Source: a virus | Direction: 5' to 3' (one strand) | Virus record (IMG/VR): IMGVR_UViG_3300037508_000213 | Location: 1 to 35,230 of that record | DNA: 35,230 bases | Part shown: positions 31,868-35,230 of the stretch, one piece after another | Layout of the letters: every line of letters starts with the position of its first letter | How positions within the stretch are numbered: position 1 is the first letter of the stretch | The notes under the pieces: model-generated | Told to the model about the DNA's origin: nothing | Databases searched by the model: none | The model's input: the letters and a program-made list of their open reading frames with translations, nothing else | Position numbers and translations under genes: made by a program

Positions 31868-33281
31868 CTATACCTACACTGTACAGAAACTATACTTGGA
31901 AATGTTCTTGGCAGACGCCGAAACTTTTATACGCTGTCAGAATATTTTCGACCCTGAACTGTTTGATCAACGATTAAGATCCACGGCAAAGTTTATCACA
32001 GAACATGTAGATCGCTATAAGGTCATGCCTGAACTTGTTCAGGTCAATGCGGCCTGCGAATCTAACCTAGAAGCAGTCACTATGCAGAAGGAAAACTTCG
32101 AGTGGCTCATGGATCAGTTTGAACAGTTTACTAGGCACAAGGCCTTGGAACGAGCTATTATACGCAGTGCAGACCTGCTGGACAAAGGTGAATACAGCCC
32201 AGTGGAACGTTTGATTAAAGAAGCCATACAGATCAGTCTGAACAAAGACATGGGCACAGACTATTTTGCCGATCCGAGAGCTAGACTGGAAGGACTGAAA
32301 AGCAGCAACGGACAGATATCCACAGGCTGGCCCAGTGTGGACAAGAAACTATATGGCGGATTTAATCGAGGTGAACTTAATATCTTTGCCGCAGCATCGG
32401 GTGGGGGCAAAAGTCTATTCCTGGCTAACCTAGGTATTAACTGGGCTCTACAGGGCATGAACGTCATATACTTGACCTTTGAGCTCAGTGAAAATCTTGT
32501 GGCCATGCGACTGGATTCAATGACCACAGGTATACCCACTAGAGAAATCTTTCGTAATATCGACGATGTGGAACTTAAGGTAAAAATGCTAGAGAAACGT
32601 GCAGGCAGCATACAGATCAAGTATATGCCATCAGGCAAAAATTGTAACGATATTCGAGCCTATTTGAAGGAATATCAGGTCAAAAAACATCATAAACCTG
32701 ATGTTTTGCTCATAGATTACTTGGATTTGATGATGCCCCTAAGTGTGAAGGTATCGCCCTCAGATTTATTCGTAAAAGACAAATATGTGTCAGAAGAGAT
32801 CCGTAACTTGGCCATGGAAACACAGTGTCTTACAGTAACAGCCAGTCAGCTGAATAGAAGCGCAGTGGAAGAGATTGAGTTTGATCATAGTCATATCAGT
32901 GGAGGACTCAGCAAGATACAGACAGCAGATAATGTTATAGGTATCTTTACTAGTCGTGCTATGAAGGAACGTGGACGCTATCAGATACAGTTTATGAAGA
33001 CACGTTCTAGCAGTGGCGTGGGACAAAAGGTGGATCTAGAGTTTAATATTGATACACTGCGCATTTCAGATCTGGGCGATGAAGAAGATGCTAGACCACA
33101 GCAGTCAGCTAGACCAGAAGTCATGCTCAAACGTACCAGTGTGGTATCCACAACAACAACGGAAACAGTGGATCCTGCCACAGGTGAAATTACTAGAACC
33201 GTGGCCAAACGACCACAAAATCAACCTAAGGCACCCTCTATACGCAGTATGCTCAGTGCGCTAAATCCAGAACAGGACTAG
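31860..33281 (+). CDS. 41: Replicative DNA helicase, DnaB family (T4 gp41-like)
   Basis: The protein is 473 residues (T4 475). The N-terminal helical domain includes FADPRARLEGL. The RecA-like motor has Walker A ASGGGKS (179-185), YLTFELSENLVAMRLDS, Walker B VLLIDYLDLM (282-291), TVTASQLNRSA with the H3-like Gln, and SGGLSKIQTADNVIGI with an arginine-finger region nearby. The tail after about residue 410 is low complexity (Thr/Pro/Gln-rich) and likely disordered. It is the hexameric fork helicase that binds the primase encoded just upstream. Its stop codon overlaps the convergent YqgE-like stop codon by 4 nt. Confidence 0.92.
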   Translation: MPDYTYTVQKLYLEMFLADAETFIRCQNIFDPELFDQRLRSTAKFITEHVDRYKVMPELVQVNAACESNLEAVTMQKENFEWLMDQFEQFTRHKALERAIIRSADLLDKGEYSPVERLIKEAIQISLNKDMGTDYFADPRARLEGLKSSNGQISTGWPSVDKKLYGGFNRGELNIFAAASGGGKSLFLANLGINWALQGMNVIYLTFELSENLVAMRLDSMTTGIPTREIFRNIDDVELKVKMLEKRAGSIQIKYMPSGKNCNDIRAYLKEYQVKKHHKPDVLLIDYLDLMMPLSVKVSPSDLFVKDKYVSEEIRNLAMETQCLTVTASQLNRSAVEEIEFDHSHISGGLSKIQTADNVIGIFTSRAMKERGRYQIQFMKTRSSSGVGQKVDLEFNIDTLRISDLGDEEDARPQQSARPEVMLKRTSVVSTTTTETVDPATGEITRTVAKRPQNQPKAPSIRSMLSALNPEQD

Positions 33282-33838
33282 AGCCAAGCACTGACAGTTT
33301 GACGTGCTACCTGCTCTATACAGTAGTTCCACTGTATATTAGCATCAACTTGAAATACCGTCTCTATACTGGCATCCAGTACTTCCCAACGATAGGGATC
33401 TTCAGATCTAGGCACAGTACCCGTTAGCTCACGTTCAAACCTACCATCCTCCCAGGTCCAATAGCCCGCACAGGCACGAAAATATTCAGGACCCTCATTC
33501 CTACTTAGAGCCATGAGCACTGATATGTCATTGGTTAGGCCTATATGATCAGTTAGGGGCACTGTACTGATACCTGCCCAATCTAAACTGTGTATGACGT
33601 GTATCTTATGTGGATTGACTACTCCGCCAAAATATACAGGCTGATCCCCTTCGTGATCTATGCCAATGTTCCGTGTGACACGACTTAGAGTAAGCTCTGG
33701 ATGCGGCGTGTTTATCTGTAGGCACACAGTAACAGAGTCAGTGTCCGTGACCACAATCTGCACACTACGTGCTGCTTCATTCCTGGGATTGCTGGGATGT
33801 GCTATGACCAACTTGCCCACATAGTTTTCTCTCATCAT
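33278..33838 (-). CDS. YqgE/AlgH-like protein (UPF0301/DUF179)
   Basis: The protein is 186 residues from the ATG at 33838. It follows the YqgE/AlgH plan: YVGKLVIAHPSNPRNEAARSVQIVV (like 'GxLLIAxPxLxDPxFxRSVVLL'), VCLQINTP, QPVYFGGVVNPHKIHVIHSLDW, LTDHIGLTNDISVLMAL, FRACAGYWTWEDGRFEREL (like 'GYxGWxxGQLExEL') and a final domain EVLDASIETVFQ. In bacteria this family is of uncertain molecular function, linked to regulation. The start at 33838 is preferred because the late element 33844-33851 ends 5 nt before it; starts further upstream would lie in or before the promoter. It is head to head with the nucleotidyltransferase gene. Confidence 0.78.
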   Translation of the reverse strand: MMRENYVGKLVIAHPSNPRNEAARSVQIVVTDTDSVTVCLQINTPHPELTLSRVTRNIGIDHEGDQPVYFGGVVNPHKIHVIHSLDWAGISTVPLTDHIGLTNDISVLMALSRNEGPEYFRACAGYWTWEDGRFERELTGTVPRSEDPYRWEVLDASIETVFQVDANIQWNYCIEQVARQTVSAWL

Positions 33839-33843
33839 ATGCA

Positions 33844-33851
33844 TATTTAAC
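33844..33851 (-). promoter_or_regulatory. Late promoter (GTTAAATA), minus strand, leaderless
   Basis: GTTAAATA on the minus strand ends 5 nt before the ATG at 33838. It forms a back-to-back pair with the plus-strand element at 33855-33862, 3 nt away. Confidence 0.62.
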
Positions 33852-33854
33852 CAG

Positions 33855-33862
33855 GCTAAATA
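33855..33862 (+). promoter_or_regulatory. Late promoter (GCTAAATA), plus strand
   Basis: GCTAAATA ends 7 nt before the nucleotidyltransferase ATG at 33870, predicting a 2-nt leader. There is no Shine-Dalgarno site. Confidence 0.6.
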
Positions 33863-33869
33863 TACAGTT

Positions 33870-34547
33870 ATGAACTTAGGACAGCTACAACCATTGAACC
33901 CTAAACTTTGGGAAGCTAGGAACAAACTTAAACCCGAAGTGAGAGGAGCTCTACTGCGTATTGCAGAAGACTTCTATGATTATGTTGACATCAAATTCCC
34001 CATACTGGACATAGTGATTACAGGCTCCAACGTTAACTATAACTATAACAAAGATTCAGATCTGGACCTACACTTGATCACAGACTATGATCTGCTTGAC
34101 TGCAAAGACGAAGCTGAAGAACTTTTCGATACTAAACGTCATCTCTACGAACGAGATAATAATATTCGTATCTACGGCATACCAGTTACTCTATACGTGG
34201 AGAATGTACACAGCCCGGGCGAATCAGCAGGACTATACAGTATAAAACAGGATCGGTGGCTGAAACAACCCACTAAACATCTACCCAAAATAGATCAACA
34301 CAGGTTCACAGAGGAACTTGAGGCTTGGCAAACTATAATAGATCATACAGCTGAACTGAAAGATTTGGACACTGCGGAAACTGCTCTAGAACTACTGAGA
34401 CAGTATAGACGAATGGGCCTGAAACAGAAACAGGGCGAATTTAGTACAGCTAATCTAGTTTATAAACAACTGAGACAAACAAAAGATCTGGCTAGGCTAC
34501 AGGACCTAGTCCAAAAACTGCACGACGATTGGCTTAGTATAGACTAG
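33870..34547 (+). CDS. Predicted nucleotidyltransferase (DNA polymerase beta superfamily)
   Basis: This 225-residue protein has the minimal nucleotidyltransferase motif at residues 51-68 (TGSNVNYNYNKDSDLDLHLI): GS at 52-53 followed by D64 and D66. A third carboxylate may be E in PVTLYVEN near residue 111. The C-terminal half is helical (HRFTEELEAWQTIIDHTAEL, ALELLRQYRRMGLKQKQGE). Members add nucleotides to RNA, proteins or small molecules, and the target cannot be predicted. Late-type promoter, divergent from the YqgE-like gene. Two small hairpins follow its stop codon. Free-standing, with no obvious antitoxin-like partner on the same strand. Confidence 0.75.
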   Translation: MNLGQLQPLNPKLWEARNKLKPEVRGALLRIAEDFYDYVDIKFPILDIVITGSNVNYNYNKDSDLDLHLITDYDLLDCKDEAEELFDTKRHLYERDNNIRIYGIPVTLYVENVHSPGESAGLYSIKQDRWLKQPTKHLPKIDQHRFTEELEAWQTIIDHTAELKDLDTAETALELLRQYRRMGLKQKQGEFSTANLVYKQLRQTKDLARLQDLVQKLHDDWLSID

Positions 34548-34573
34548 GCGCGATAGCGCATCTGCGAAGCAGA
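34548..34573 (+). other. Two adjacent GC-rich hairpins after the nucleotidyltransferase gene
   Basis: GCGC-GATA-GCGC (34548-34559) is followed by TCTGC-GAA-GCAGA (34561-34573), both perfect short stems with small loops. An alternative pairing CGCA-TC-TGCG bridges them. There is no T run, so it is not a classical terminator. They could be an RNA 3' end protector or a processing signal. Confidence 0.45.
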
Positions 34574-34636
34574 ACAGCGGAAAACAGTTTATAAACATTA
34601 ACTACTCAGTTAATCCAACTACATCTGAACAACCTA

Positions 34637-34891
34637 CTATGAACCAAAGCGTAGTAAGAATATTGTACAGTTGCGCTCTTGACTGAAACTGACTCCGCAA
34701 TAATAGGGATTGTGTAGAGCCCACATTGCCCATGTCCAATCTCTATAGTGTAGACCAACATGATCCTCTAACCAAGACTCTACTAGATCCACTGAGGCTA
34801 CCCAATCCACTGTGCCCGAAGGATTAGACACAGTAGGCCAAGGCGCTGATACACGATATGGTAAACAGGGATGATCCCATAATGCTCGCAT
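34637..34891 (-). CDS. Small Trp-rich protein, unknown
   Basis: This 84-residue protein has eight tryptophans (for example WVASVDLVESWLEDHVGLHYRDWTWAMWALHN) and ends CTIFLLRFGS. It has no transmembrane segment of full length. The coding call is supported by a late element whose predicted transcription start is exactly the A of its ATG, as at five other genes here. It lies 89 nt from the end of the nucleotidyltransferase gene, convergent with it. Function is not recognised. Confidence 0.6.
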   Translation of the reverse strand: MRALWDHPCLPYRVSAPWPTVSNPSGTVDWVASVDLVESWLEDHVGLHYRDWTWAMWALHNPYYCGVSFSQERNCTIFLLRFGS

Positions 34892-34896
34892 GAAAA

Positions 34897-34904
34897 TATT
34901 TATT
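34897..34904 (-). promoter_or_regulatory. Late promoter (AATAAATA), minus strand, leaderless
   Basis: AATAAATA on the minus strand ends 5 nt before the ATG at 34891, putting the predicted start on the start codon. Confidence 0.6.
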
Positions 34905-35176
34905 GTAGGCTAATATGACAGTTACAACCGGTCTATACACTGCACAAAAATTTTGCTGCAAAAATTTCAAATGGTCCGGAGAACCGTGGCCATGGTGATT
35001 TCTAACCTATGGGTATGGTGAGTTTTAGGGTTTGAATGATTGGTTTGAGAGATTGAGAGATTGGGGTTGAACTTTTGGCAAGCGGTTGTGCTAGTAACTA
35101 TAGCGTTATAGCATTTACACCCCAGGGCTCCCACCGTTGCTCATAAACAACATCTCTGTTGCGTACATACAACATG
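34905..35176. other. Non-coding stretch without a visible gene
   Basis: No convincing open frame on either strand. It holds several repeat-like elements: a near-palindrome around AAATTTTGC-T-GCAAAAATTT (34946-34970 area), GGTCCGGAGAACCGTGGCC (34974-34992) with short inverted parts, GAGATTGAGAGATTGGGG (35048-35065) with a tandem GAGATTG, and TATAGCGTTATAGC (35099-35112). The rest of the window is packed with genes, so a control region or origin-type region is possible. Confidence 0.4.
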
Positions 35177-35205
35177 TTGACATGCTAGTGCTTTTTTGCT
35201 ATTAT
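35177..35205 (+). promoter_or_regulatory. Strong sigma-70-type promoter pointing out of the window
   Basis: TTGACA (35177-35182), a 17-nt spacer and TATTAT (35200-35205) fit the host housekeeping consensus closely. The palindrome AACATGTT (35172-35179) overlaps the -35 and could be an operator. The expected transcription start is near 35212, and the driven gene lies beyond the right edge, probably an early gene. Confidence 0.78.
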
Positions 35206-35230
35206 ACATACATGCACAAAGCACACAACA

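Noticed and set aside
33839-33925. Longer N-terminus for the YqgE-like protein
   Set aside because: It would run through both late promoters and into the divergent gene; the family's conserved start begins at YVGKLVIAHP.
34905-35230. tRNA or small ORF in the right-end gap
   Set aside because: No cloverleaf with a TTC-A loop or CCA-type acceptor could be drawn, and open frames are short without ribosome sites.

Overview
The window is part of the genome of a T4-like tailed phage (myovirus), most plausibly a marine one. Gene after gene matches the T4 core set: tail sheath, tail tube, neck and tail-completion proteins, head-completion nuclease, both terminase subunits, ssDNA-binding protein, UvsX, UvsY, UvsW, primase, replicative helicase and dNMP kinase. 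The versions seen resemble those of cyanophage and pelagiphage T4-like viruses more than coliphage T4 itself. No portal, major capsid, photosynthesis or tRNA gene is visible, so the host cannot be named. All functions below are read from motifs and remembered family features; no database search was run.

Layout. (1) 1-4182, plus strand: fibre region. The end of one fibre-like gene is followed by an 852-residue fibre with a collagen-like shaft and an S74-type self-cleaving chaperone domain, two small unknown proteins and a glycosyltransferase. (2) 4174-7685, minus strand: Nudix hydrolase, tail sheath stabiliser (gp15-like), neck protein (gp14-like) and a short fibre-like protein. (3) 7731-9444, plus strand: neck protein gp13, then an early-looking pair (zinc ribbon, dNMP kinase). 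A minus-strand HNH-like gene overlaps the kinase tail to tail. (4) 9809-21064, plus strand: sheath, tube, a tube-like/baseplate protein, gp4-like nuclease, gp16-like small terminase, two unknown proteins, large terminase, and a 766-residue protein. (5) 21199-29647, plus strand: replication and recombination operon (SSB, UvsX, UvsY, a HARP-like protein, UvsW), then a run of small unknown genes ending in a miniature DnaE-like protein. (6) 29628-34891, mixed strands: unknown genes, a late structural-type protein, primase, helicase, a YqgE/AlgH-like protein, a nucleotidyltransferase and a small Trp-rich protein. (7) 34892-35230: no visible gene; it ends with a strong sigma-70-type promoter pointing rightward out of the window.

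Regulation. Structural genes follow octamers ending in TAAATA, like the T4 late promoter. At six genes exactly 5 nt separate this element from the start codon, which puts the expected transcription start on the ATG itself and implies leaderless late mRNAs. Sheath, tube and the short fibre gene instead have leaders with Shine-Dalgarno sites. Early genes (zinc ribbon/kinase, SSB operon, and whatever lies beyond the right end) have TTGACA-type promoters. All four tail-to-tail gene pairs overlap, and several head-to-head pairs share very short intergenic regions carrying back-to-back late promoters.

The most unusual content is the 189-residue protein at 29078-29647. It keeps the conserved landmarks of the bacterial DNA polymerase III alpha catalytic core, including all three expected catalytic aspartates, in a phage type that normally replicates with a family B polymerase. 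Also notable are the leaderless late-promoter pattern, a HARP-like partner gene fused by overlap to UvsW, and an SSB promoter built into a terminator.
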